From Zygnema cylindricum (Eukaryota; Streptophyta; Zygnematophyceae; Zygnematales; Zygnemataceae), in NCBI GenBank assembly GCA_037447655.1, contig JBBHKE010001856.1:130428-194427 (forward strand): a stretch of 64,000 bases of DNA, written 5' to 3'. Position 1 is the first letter of the stretch, and the number at the start of each line of letters is the position of its first letter. Shown one piece after another: positions 35,132 through 45,930 of this stretch. A program made the position numbers and the translations under genes. The notes below the pieces were generated by a model that was given only the letters and a program-made list of their open reading frames with translations, was not told the origin of the DNA and did not search any database.

Positions 35132-35808
35132 CAACCATCATACGACATGGCTGAAATGTTGACGCTTGTTATACCCGGCTTAGTTCCCATATTCTTCGGA
35201 GATGCCGCAAGCTAATGATGTCGTGCCACATGGGGCTTGACGTGGCGCTGACCGAAAAACGGCAAAGAGCCTATTTTGCGATCTCGGCACCTATCGTGGC
35301 CGTTCAATCAAAATTGTCTTTTGATTATAGCCGTCGATAATCAATGCGCCGCATTTGTTTAGCCATCGAAAACAAATGCGCAGTATTTATTTCTCGAAGT
35401 ACCAAACGCCGTATGTTTATCGTACCTGTGTCTATGTTACAGGTTCGTTCCCGTCGTTAAATGAATTTATGTAATTATACATTGTTGAATATTTATCAAT
35501 CCATGTATGTCTCAGCATCGATCCTAGACTATAAGATAAAACTATCGGCTATTGCTTGTTTGATGGGCGGTAGGTACCAGGATCAAATCGTGTGTTCGTC
35601 AAGTACATTTTGGTAAAACCTACCAAAATTTACAACCTGTCTATTTATATCTAGACTGCATAAGCACCCATGGCTCTAGCTCCCTCTTTAACCTTTTATG
35701 ACTACGACAAGTGTGGGAGCTGAAAAGAGGAGGTAGAGGTAGACAGACTTCTTTTCAGCATTTCATTTTAGACCTAGTAAATTCTAAAGAACCATTAATT
35801 TCTACAGC
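35132..35808 (-). repeat. 5' LTR of copia element B, outer (5') piece
   Basis: The minus strand starts TGTAGAAATTAATGG at 35808 and contains the family blocks up to CGTATGATGGTTG, where the solo LTR is inserted. The antisense tRNA-like segment lies near 35540-35600. Confidence 0.85.
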
Positions 35809-36855
35809 TTTCCTCTAGCAACTTTATTCCCTCGAGTCCAAACACGTGTTTTTTGTGCAATGTTATATTTTAGTTAGCTAAATCTCCATTAAGGGTGACT
35901 ATTATGGACTCAAAATTACATTCAAGTGGGTGTTTTGCACTATTGTGAACTACATACGATCTAGATGTAAACTTAAAGTTAGGACTTTCATGAAGTGTGC
36001 ACACTCTAAAACTCATGTTTGCCTATACTTTCAGTATTTCATTTATTATACATAGGAGAATCTTTATAACGAAAAAATGCTTAAAAAATTACTATCAAGG
36101 TAAAAAGGGTGCTTTATTTAAACAGTGAATGACAATTTTTCTCGCAAAAAAACACCGCTTATAACGTGACACATTACACCTACCGTAAAATCCTCTCAAT
36201 ATTATATGTCGGCGGACGAACATGTCAATGTGTCAATTTGACCTATTTCAGGCATTTTGCGGGTCATTTTCAATTCATTTTAAAAAACATGTTGACAAGT
36301 AAAAAAAAAAATTGTCAAGCTCAATCATTGCCATAGCCGCTGGGAAAAATATTGGTCTTAAAAGTTTTTCAGCTTGTAATATGCCAAAAAGAAAAAAGAT
36401 AAAATAAAGTTAGCAATGAAAATCTTCAAATACCTTGTTAGTCTTCGCTCGAATGAAACTCATTCCTCAACTTTGTGATTTTAAACACTGTAAAACTTTC
36501 GAGACGTGTAAAGTATCCGTTAAAAAACGCAAAAAGAATAAATCTCAAAAAAAAAAAAAATTCTCGAATTATTATTTTTGTCGCCAATTTATTGTCGCTA
36601 CTTGTTGTGTGGGGTCATCGCGATAACGACCTTGAAATAACCCAAAAATGATGGTTAAAGTACGAAACAACTAGAGTTGCTTATTCACTACACTTCGAAA
36701 GTGTACAGAATTGGTGCGACGGTGCTATTAGTTTGCCTGATTAAATTTGTGGCCTAATGGACTGTTTTCTCACAGTATGAGCAATCTAGATCGACCTATC
36801 GCAAGTTCGAAGCCAGAATGGTCATTTTACTATAATAATAAAAATAGAGTAGAAT
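35809..36855. other. AT-rich intergenic sequence, no gene seen
   Basis: No recognisable coding domain, RNA gene or element end. Confidence 0.55.
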
Positions 36856-37560
36856 AACTTTAAAGCATTACGGTTTTACTAGTGTTGTGTATTCGTAAAA
36901 TAACAATAGCCATAAAACTTGATACAGATAGTTGTCAGTTATTAAACGGTGAGGGGTCCCGATATATTGCTCCGAGACCAACAAATTACTTATCGTTGAT
37001 AACTGAAAAAACCATATATATATAACGTTATATAATAGTACTTTATAGTGTATTAAAATAAATTTTTCATTGTGTATAGCGTTGCGTGGCACCAATAGAA
37101 ATCTATTGCGTACCTTATATAACAACATAGTTATACATAACGGCGGTTCAGTACACTAGAGTAAAATGTACATATTTGCGGTGGAAATCGTACAATTATC
37201 CCAAAGACTTTTGGAACCGGTGTTATCGCGATAAAAAATGGATATCGTTATTTATCGCAATAAAACCGGTAGGGATATATTGTGCCAATATATCGATTAT
37301 AGGTATGCCGAAGAAAGGGACATATAGGTTATGGACAAATGGCTACCGATACAAAACACTAGGTTTTATCCTATACCATGAATCAAAGTCAGCTTACTTA
37401 ATGAATGACCATTAATGAGCCACTCTAAAACACATTCTGATTAGATTCAATCACGTTAACTCGGAATGAGTGTTTTTTTGACCTAACATCATAAGTTATC
37501 GTTAAAAACATTATTATATAAAGTGATCCACATTAAGGAGCGACGAATAAAGATATGATA
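36856..37560. repeat. AT-rich repeat with TATCGCGATA palindromes
   Basis: Contains TTATCGCGATAAAA, GATATCGTTATTTATCGC and ATATATCGATTATAGG, resembling the sequence at 24150-24600. Two diverged segments with GGTAGGGATATATTG and GGGTCCCGATATATTG lie in inverse orientation. Possibly a small inverted-repeat element. Confidence 0.35.
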
Positions 37561-37607
37561 GTGTAGTTAATTTCAAAAATGTCGTTGTTAATTATTCACT
37601 TACCCAG

Positions 37608-38059
37608 CAGAGGTTGCAATTGGCACCCAAAAGTAACAGACTCGTTACCCGACCGCCCTCGTCGGATCCGGAATGGATTTGGTGTCAAATTTTGGGGTCA
37701 ATGGATTCAGGCGGCTGATTCCAAAAAAAAAAAAACAAGTTACGGTCGAGCAAGCAAAATACGAAAAATATGAAGATTTTGTAATCCATACTATCCAACA
37801 TTAAAGTGCATTTTTACTCTGGTACCGTGGAAGGTGAGAGGGAGATGTATCATTACTTTTGTACATGTTCGGGTACGGCGGGTACGAAAGCTGCAAGAAA
37901 TCGATTTTCGGTTAACTTTTATTTTAGTAAAAGCCTATCGGGTCACGGGTAACAATTTAGGAGCGTGACATAACCCGGTCGGGTTTCGGGTGTTCAGATT
38001 TTGAAAAAAATAAAATTATTGGTTTCGGGTATCTAAAGTTTTGACTTTTGCGACCTCTA
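37608..38059. mobile_element. hAT-like small non-autonomous element, copy 2
   Basis: Ends CAGAGGTTGCAA...GCGACCTCTA. Its inverse matches the unit at 23659-24126 over the whole length with many small differences. It encodes nothing. Confidence 0.6.
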
Positions 38060-38407
38060 ACCTGTGGCCTTGCTAAATTCTGACGTATGGCCGTGACCAA
38101 TGTTCGCACAGTGTAAAAATTTCCTGCGATTTCTGTATGTAGAGTTCGCACTTTAAAATCCGTCGGTCTCTTCTTATCGAGTCGACTTCGAATCCACTCC
38201 AGCTGAAGCCGTACAGTCCCGCTTATGAAAAACAATGTACACTTTACCCAGTTATATGCTGCTATTTTTCAAAATTTATGTACGGATAAACTTGACCGTC
38301 TGACGGTGCCTATATCGTTACGCCTGTGTACTGCAGCACCTGCCTTCTTTACAAGTTGTAGGATCTTAAGCAAAAGAGTTTCACTTAAAATAATTCACAA
38401 AACATAA

Positions 38408-39029
38408 ATCATTACACAGCGGAAGCTCATAAAAGACAAGAGGAATATTCAGCCAAAAAGATTTATAAGTGTTTTTGGCCGAAGCCTCTTTACATCATCT
38501 CTCTTCTGTCTTCTCTCTCTTCTCTATCCTCTTTAAATAATATATTACTCCAATATCAAATCCTCTATGATTCAATCATGTAAGATATAATTGATAGATT
38601 TGATTAATTCGATACTCTGCACATGTACACTGCTGCCTATATTATACTCGCTACTCTGCACTAAGAGACAACAAGATAAAACAAGCAGAACTTAGCGTAG
38701 CGATGAAGTCTGTCCCTAGCTGACTGTGCACTCTTCAATGAAAATTCCACGAAAGAAGGCGCACACGCTTTTTCTTTCAAAACAACAAACTCCAAACGTT
38801 GACTTAAACACGTGTCGCTTCAGGAACACACTTGCACGCAAAATGTAACACCAGCGCACGAAATAAACAAGTGACGAGAAACGAAATAGTATGTTTCGTT
38901 TGCGGACATCAAAAGTACCGTCGCGAAACGACGTCGTACTTTTGTATGATGACGCGACAGTTTGCGTCAAACAAATTCAAGTTGGAATGACGCTTCGCGA
39001 AATGTCGCGATAACGACAATATCCCAACA
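38408..39029 (-). repeat. 3' LTR of family-2 copia element X (inner end uncertain)
   Basis: On the minus strand, AAAAGGGGGA (39040-39031), a clear polypurine tract, is followed by TGTTGGGATATTGTCG, a typical LTR start. The downstream part contains a TATTTAAAG motif near 38535 that could be a TATA box. I could not fix the far end of the LTR, so 38408 is a rough limit. Confidence 0.55.
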
Positions 39030-39092
39030 ATCCCCCTTTTATTGTCGGATTCGCCAAACTCTTCAAAATAATCCAAGTTTTGGTCGCCCCCT

Positions 39093-39495
39093 CTAAAACA
39101 CATAATGTGTGGCAGCTTTTGTCAACAAATCAGCTGCCTCCTCTTTTGTTGGTACGTACGAAAATACAATCTCGTTTGCCGTAACCAAATCTCTTACAAA
39201 ATGCCATTCGATCCTAATGTGTTTCGTCCTCTTGTGAAACATAGGATTTTTCGCCAGCGCTATAGAACTCATGCTGTCAAAATAAATCGTCATATAACCA
39301 ATAGGAATGCTTAACTCACGTAACATCTCCTTAATCCAAATCGAAGCCTTAGCTCCATGACACGCAGCCATATACTCAGATTCTGTGGAACTCAACGTAA
39401 CCGTAGGTTGTAGCCTAGAACTCCACGAGATCGTAGCTCTCCCAAAAATTAATGCATATCCTGACGTGGACTAACTTGAATCAAAATCACCGCCC
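39093..39495 (-). pseudogene. Element X RNase H, C-terminal part
   Basis: Blocks in order: DWGGDFDSS, a stop, STSGYALIFGRATISWSSR, TLSSTESEYMAACHGAKASI, the KRTKHIRIEWHF motif and KEEAADLLTKA. This is the second half of a copia RNase H. The first half is at 45931 and beyond; a complete element is inserted between them. Confidence 0.92.
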
Positions 39496-39500
39496 CAATC

Positions 39501-40519
39501 TGCAATTCTGTGTCCTCCATTGGACTACAGAATACATGAAGCCTCTAGATAGTTGTTAACTAGCCCACTTTAACCCACAGCCACTGCGAGCCAGGCAATC
39601 AAGCCGACAATTTGAATGCACCCATGTGCTGCCTGGACTCCCCTCAGTTCGTAGGAAAAAAAATCTCTGAAAACGCCTAACCAAGCGATAAGTTATGCGG
39701 CAGTAAAATGCCAATTTGTACAAACTCTCAAAGGGAGAGGTGACTGCCTACCAAAATTTTCTAAGTCCTGATTTCCTCTAATAACTTCTGTCTACTGAGG
39801 TACAAACCAATCAGATTACTGTACCGTACCAAAAAGTACTACTGCCATTGTATCTTTTGTACGGCCTATGTACGACAAGACTATTAAGCGAACGCGTGTC
39901 TCCTTTTCACTTGTCCGTACATTCTTCGGAATTCCTATGACCGAATGTCAACTCTCCACGTGGCTCTAGGTCATGCCACGTCACTAAACGCCAAAGTGAC
40001 TACCCCGGGATTTCGGCGATGCTGTGCGCTGTTGGATTTGCAGCGAGACGCAATCTTGGCCGTAATAAATACTTGTGCGATATTGTTTCGTTGTCAAAAC
40101 AAAATGCGTGGTATCCGTTTTGAATTGGTACATTCATAAAACTGTATCCATGTACGTCGTACACAGTTTTAGTTAAATGGATTTGCTGCTTCCTAAATAT
40201 ATATATCTATCACATCCTATAGCATTTAGCATTGGTCCTAGTCTAGTAGGATAAAGCTGACCACTATCGGCCAGCTTGACGAACCGCAGGTACCAGATCA
40301 AATCCCAGGTCCGTCAGGTATATTTTTAGTATCCTTAAAAATATATGCCTGTTGAACTAAGGCAGCCATGGATCAACCACTCTCTCTATCCTTTAGTGAC
40401 TACAACAAGTATGGGGGCTAGAGAGAGGAGGTGTAGGTAGGCTGTCTATCCTTTTTCTTTTTCTTTTATACTAACATTTTAAACCTAGAAAATACTCTAG
40501 AATTATATTAATTTGAACA
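39501..40519 (-). repeat. 3' LTR of copia element C
   Basis: 1019 bp; minus strand TGTTCAAATTAATATAATT...GAATTGCA. The tRNA-like segment lies on the plus strand at 40238-40316 (AGGATAAAGC, a possible anticodon arm GCTGACCACTATCGGCCAGC, CAGATCAAATCCC). Confidence 0.93.
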
Positions 40520-40559
40520 CTCCCCTTATTTTATAGTCTAATTTTAATTTTTCTTTCAA

Positions 40560-41260
40560 CCCGCATTTTTCTCGACAATATTTTAATTTAGGAGAGGGCA
40601 CACGTTTGGTCATCATGTCAGCCACCATTTCTTCATCACGTCTATACACAAGATTTAAAATTTATTTTCAACTTTTTCTCTTACGAAGCTTAATCTTATG
40701 TCCATATGTTTTGCTTTGAAATGGTGTTTTGGATTGGCTGAAATTGCAATTGCAGCTTGATTATCACAAAAGATTTCATGCACTCCCTCCTTCATATATC
40801 CCAGTTCTTGCAATAATGACTTCACCTACATTAGTTCTTTAACAGCAGAACAAGACGCCATATACTCAGCTTCCATAGTAGACTGAGCGACCACCTTTTG
40901 TTGCTTACTGCTCCAACAGCAAACACCTTCCCCCACATACAAAACATATCCAGAAGTGCATCTTCTCAAAGGTGCATCACCCTAACTGGCATCACTCCAA
41001 GTGGTGATATCAATCTGCTCCCCTCCCAAATGAAACCATAATTCTCTGGTTCCAACCAGATATCTCATGACTCTCTTGGCTGCCTCCCAATCTCTCTTTC
41101 TAGGATTGTTGAGACTCCTACTGAGGACTCCTATTGCTGCCGCTATGTCTGGCCTTGTACAGTTCATAAAGTAGATCAAACTTCTTACGACCTGTCTGTA
41201 AGGAATAGACTTCATAAACTCTCTCTCCTCGGGACTCATCCGATCATCTAAGATTATCAC
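40560..41260 (-). pseudogene. Element C RNase H
   Basis: Blocks MNCTRPDIAAAIGVLSR, ITTWSDAS, the CTSGYVLYVGEG block, QSTMEAEYMASCSAVKELM followed by a stop where element 1 has Trp, FCDNQAAIAISANP, KAKHMDIRLSFV and DEEMVADMMTKRVPSPK. The Trp-to-stop change fits a single C-to-T on the opposite strand. The end lies close to the polypurine tract. Confidence 0.9.
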
Positions 41261-41279
41261 TCCTCCTTCTGCACTCCCA

Positions 41280-41921
41280 TCACTTACTTTTTTTCAAGTC
41301 CATGGGAGTGGTACAACTATTAGCTTTCTCCATTTGAAATTTCTCAAGTATATTTCCTATTGCTTCTTTCAGAGTGAGTCTTATGATCTTTTTACCCCTA
41401 TCTCTTTCCATTTGAATTCCCAGAATATATCTTGCCTCCCCTAAATCATTCATGTCAAATCTGCTTCTAAGATCTTTCTTCAACTTATTGATCTTTTCCA
41501 AAGACTTACTTAACACGAGCAGATCATCCACATAAATTGCAATAAATACCACACCATTCTCATCCTCAAACATATAGATAGAATGGTCAAAGCTGATTCT
41601 GATATATCCTAGACCAGTAAAAAACTCATCTAGTTTCTTATTCCACTGTCGTGGAGCCTGCTTAAGTCCATATAAGGATTTTATGAGCCTGCAGACTTTA
41701 CTCTCTTCTCCATTCTCCACAAATCCCTCTGGTTGCCTCATGAAGATTTCTTCCTCTAACTCACCATTGAGGAAGGCAGTCTTAATGTCCATCTGATGAA
41801 TTTCCATGTCTTCCGCTGCTGCTAGACTGAGGAGAATCCTGACTGATGGGAAACGAACAACTAGGGCAAATGTCTCCTCATAGTCAATCCCCTCTTTTTG
41901 GGTGAAACCCTTTGTCACCAA
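41280..41921 (-). pseudogene. Element C reverse transcriptase
   Basis: 213 residues with VTKGFTQKEGIDYEETFA, FPSVRILLSLAAAEDM, MDIKTAFLNGELEEEIFM, SLYGLKQAPRQWNKK and the catalytic YVDDLLVLSK. All core motifs of a copia reverse transcriptase are visible. The frame runs directly into the connection domain. Confidence 0.93.
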
Positions 41922-41930
41922 ACGAGCCTT

Positions 41931-42806
41931 TTATATTTCGATGGTATTGTCAGGGTTTAGTTTTAGTTTAAAGACCCATTTACACCCAATAAGTTTTCTA
42001 TCTGGAGGGCAATCTGCTAGTTCCCAAGTAATTGCTTCCATGATGGAAGCCATTTCATCATTTATGGCCCTGATGCATCTGTCCTTTTTTGGACTGTTCA
42101 ATGCCTCCAAGTATGTCTGAGGCTCATCAGGATGTGATAGCTTAGTTACCTTATGAGCCGCCTGTTTCTCTTGTAGCCTTTTGCTGCTCCTTCTCCCCCC
42201 TTCAAATTCTGAAGCTGGAATAGAGGGAAGTCTTGGGTTCCTCCTTAGTGTCTCATTACTATTCATGGAAGATTGTTCCGATTCCTCCTCTTCTGTCTCC
42301 TCGAAATCCATGGGAATATGTGGGGTATTTGGTAGCTCTCGTGTATCTACGATCTCCCCTGAATCTGCAATCACGGTATCACTCATATCCTTTTCGGGAA
42401 AAACAGAGATCTCCTCACTCTCGGACTCAAACCTGATTCTTATCTTTTTAGTATATTTAAAGGGGTCAATTGACTTTCCTTCATCTATGACAACTAGGTG
42501 TTTTACCAGAATGATATCTTGCTTTGCTAAGTCATAAACTCTATATCCCTTAACATCCTCATCATATCCCACAAAATATCCTGGTTATCCCTTAGCATCA
42601 AATTTCCAGTTTTTCTTATCCGTATCTAGACTGTAAACTTGACTACCAAAAACTTTAAGGTGAGAGATATCTGGTTTTCTTCCAACCCATCTCTCATAAG
42701 GTGTCATACCTTTGACTGCTGATGTGAGGACTCTATTTTTAATGTAATTGGCACAGTTCATGGCTCCTGCCCAAAATCTCTTTCCTATTTTCTTGTCAGC
42801 CAACAT
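41931..42806 (-). pseudogene. Element C integrase C-terminus and linker
   Basis: Frames 42806-42585 and 42572-41931 carry SMLADKKIGKRFWAGAM-like sequence, DISHLKVFGSQVYS, the KGYRVYDLAKQDIILV block, the acidic linker and the start of reverse transcriptase (CKWVFKLKLNPDN). A stop near 42580 and one at 41930 separate them from the next frame. Confidence 0.9.
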
Positions 42807-42809
42807 ACT

Positions 42810-44168
42810 TCATACACTATCTCTTAGTGTTCGGTTTAGCCTTTCTGCTACACCATTTTGTTCCGGATTATGTGGTACAATTTTTAGGTGTTGAACTCCC
42901 TCATCTCTTAAGTATTCCTCAAATTGGTTAGAGGTATACTCTTCCCCATTATCACTCCTTATTCTCTTAATGGGGGTTCCATGCAACTTCTCACTCCAGG
43001 CTTTGTATTCTTTGAAGTAAGTTGGTGTTTCTGACTTTGTTTTTAGAAAATAAAATCTAGAGTATCTAGACCAATCATCATTAACTGTCAACATATATCT
43101 TTTCCCGCCAACTAAGGGTACCCTTGCTGGTCCCCAGATATTTGTGTGGATCAAATCTAGTACTTTTTCACCCCTATATGTGGCGGCTTTAGGAAAAGGA
43201 AGTCTGTGAGTTTTTCCTTGGGCACAACCACTACAATCATCCACCATTTCATTATCACTGAACTGAATGCCTTCTACCACACCCTGCTTCTTCATCTCCC
43301 TCAACCTATCAAAATGCACATGCCCCAACCGCTTATGCCAAATCATCAATTTTGGGACACCAACATAGTAAGCATTCTTCTTTTCATTACTCAGGTTAAG
43401 CCTAAACATTCCTTGGCTACCCTTATCTGCAGTGATGTTAACTTCATCCCTATACTTGGCTGTAAAAACTCCCTTTCTAGTGAAAGTATCAAACTCTTTG
43501 TCATCTAACACACATGTAGGAACAAGATTTTTACTCAGCTGAGGAATATAAAGCACATCTGAGAAAGTGAGAATAGAAGTCTTACCCCCCACTAAAACTT
43601 TCAGGTCAACTGATCCCACTAGATCTGTAGTAACAACTCTCCCATCTCCATACTCTATTTCTACAGAAGGGATTTTCCTTAGCTTAGTGAAGAGGTCCTT
43701 GCCACGACACATATGCATGGATGCACCTGAGTCGATGATCCATCCTTCCTGTGGAGCTTCCCAAATTGCTCCAAGGGCACACTTTTGTCTCCGAGGGATC
43801 TCCTTCTCCTCCAGACTCTCGTCAAAAAGAAGCTCCCCATCCTCCTCAGAGGACTCGTCCTCGGTGTCTCCTGTCACCTTTGTAACCAAAAGTGTCTTTT
43901 TCTTCCCTCCGGAAGAACCCCCTCCTTGGTTCTCTTTGAGCCTCAGCTCCGCCAGCTTGGCACAATCCGCAATAAAGTGGCCTATCTTTTTGCAAAAATA
44001 ACATAGGCACTTTGGGTGCCTCGGTCCTCCAGGTTGGACTCTTTCTCCTTTGTATGGTTTTTTCGGTTCCGGTCTCCACCTGTCCCCTCCGGCAGCTAGA
44101 GCTTGAATGCTCTTTCCACCTTCCTTGATCTCCATGGTATTTTCTTGCACAAGTATCATCCTGACCAC
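42810..44168 (-). pseudogene. Element C nucleocapsid, protease and integrase
   Basis: One open frame of 452 residues. In order: zinc knuckle CYFCKKIGHFIADC, protease site WIIDSGASMHMC, integrase zinc finger (HKRLGHVHFDRL...CSGCAQGKTHRLPFP) and core. The first catalytic acid of the integrase is lost: the motif reads HTNIWGPA where element 1 has HTDIWGPA. RSDNGEEYTS and NGVAERLNRTL are intact. The frame ends in a stop just before SMLADKKIGKRFW. Confidence 0.93.
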
Positions 44169-44183
44169 TGTATTCCACTTCCA

Positions 44184-44876
44184 TCAACTATCATTCATTT
44201 CTTGTACTCGGTACACTAAGTTCTCATACTCGTCTGGTAACTTCATGATGAGAGTGTTTACTTTCATTTTCATTGTGCCTGTCCAACCAGCACTTTCCAT
44301 CTCCATATACAAACAACAAAGATCATTGCAATAATCTAACATCTTTCCTCCTTTGTACGTGTAACTCAATAGCTTTTGCTCAGCCAACTAGAGCTCCTGA
44401 ATGGTACCAGCTCTATAGATCTCCACCAAACTTTCCCATAACTCCTCAGCCTTGTAAATATTAAGGTGAGAGGTGGCCATGGCTTGAGCGAGATGCCTTA
44501 GAATGAAGTTCTTGGCAGCCATGTTTATGTCTTCCCAAATTTGAACATCGTTCTCCACTGTCTTCACGGCCGCCGCTCCTAGTGCCATGGCAATAGGGGT
44601 GAGGGGTGTCTCCTTCCCTTTCCCTTTTTCGGACACACTGCTGTCCCCATCATCTGCCTCCTCCGCGGAAGCAGTCGCTGGTGCAGAAAACCTTACTCCT
44701 CCAAATCCTGGCGGAGTTCTCGAAGGTGGACGTTTCACTTGTCCACTGACGATACCCCAGTATCGTTTTTCAAACCAAGCTCCCATCATCATGGCTTCCC
44801 AATAGATGAACCTTGATCCATTGAAAGTGGGCACCCTAGAGGGTGGGCCCATAACCAGCAATTTTGTGTCCTCCAT
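44184..44876 (-). pseudogene. Element C gag
   Basis: From the ATG at 44876 a frame of 162 residues gives VMGPPSRVPTFNG, GAWFEKRYWGIVSGQV, a PPGFGG linker, a SEKGKGKETPLTPIA stretch and AAKNFILRHLAQAM, then RAGTIQEL followed by UAG (44390-44388). The next codons continue in frame with LAEQKLLSYTYKGGKMLDYC and NTLIMKLPDEYENL up to 44184. The part before the UAG and the part after it are both well preserved. Confidence 0.9.
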
Positions 44877-45930
44877 TGGACTACAAAATACAGGAAGCCT
44901 CTAGATAGTTGTTTACTAGCCCACTTTAACCTACAGCCACTGCTGGCCAGGCAATCAAGCTGAAAATGTGAATGCATCCCTTTGCAGGCTGGACTCCCTT
45001 GAGTCCGTAGGAAAAAGAATATTTGAAAACCCCCAACCAGGCGATAAGTTATGCGGCAGTAAAAATGCCAATTTGTAGAAACTCTCAAAGGGAGAGGAGA
45101 CTGCCTACCAAAATTTTCTAAGTCCTGATTTCCTCTAATAACTTCTGTCTACTGAGGTACAGACCAATCAGATTACTGTACCGTACCAAAAAGTACTACT
45201 GCCGGTGTACCTTTTGTACGGCCTATGTACGACAGGACTATTAAGCGAACGCGTGTCTCCTTTACACTCGTCCGTACATTCTTTGGAATTCTTATGACCA
45301 AATGTCATCTCTCCACGTGGCTCCAGGTCATGCCATGTCACTAAACGCCAAAGTGACTACTCCGGGATTTCGGCGATGATGTGCGCCGTTGGATTTGCAG
45401 GGAGACGCAATCTTGGCCGTAATAAATACTTGCGCGATATTGTTTCGTTGTCGAAACAAAATGCGTGGTATCCGTTTTGAATTGGTACATTCATAAAACT
45501 ATATCCATGTACGGCGTACACAATTTAAGTTAAATGGATTTGCTCCTTCCTAAATATATATATATATATCTATCACATCCTATAGCATTTAGCATTGGTC
45601 CTAGTCTAGTAGGATAAAGCTGACCACTATCGGCCAGCTTGACGAACCGCAGGTACCGGGATAAAATCTTGGGTCTGTCAGGTATATTTTTAGTAGCCTT
45701 AAACATATCTGCCTGTTAAACTAAGGCAGCCATGGATCAACCACTCTCTCTATCCTTGCCTGTTGAACTAAGGCAGCCATGGATCAACCACTCTCTCTAT
45801 CCTTCAGTGACTACAACAAGTATGGGGGCTAGAGAGAGGAGGTGTAGGCACGCTGTCTGTCCTTTTTCTTTTTCTTTTATACTAACATTTTAAACCTAGA
45901 AAATACTCTAGAAATCTATTAATTTCAACA
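44857..45930 (-). repeat. 5' LTR of copia element C
   Basis: 1074 bp. It is longer than the 3' LTR mainly because of a 47-bp tandem duplication (45711-45757 and 45758-45804) around GGCAGCCATGGATCAACC, and a longer TA run near 45555. The terminal ATG is at 44876-44874. Confidence 0.93.

Larger units (their letters stand above)
39501..45930 (-). mobile_element. Copia element C, complete, inserted in element X
   Basis: A 6430-bp family-1 element on the minus strand, flanked by CAATC at 39496-39500 and 45931-45935. The 5' LTR is 45930-44857 and the 3' LTR 40519-39501. Primer site GGTTATGGGCCCACC is at 44856-44842, and a polypurine tract (AATAAGGGGAG) at 40530-40520 precedes the 3' LTR. All gag and pol domains are present in order, with a few stops. 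Over the stretch I compared, the LTRs differ at about one base in twenty, so this is a younger insertion than its host. Confidence 0.96.
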
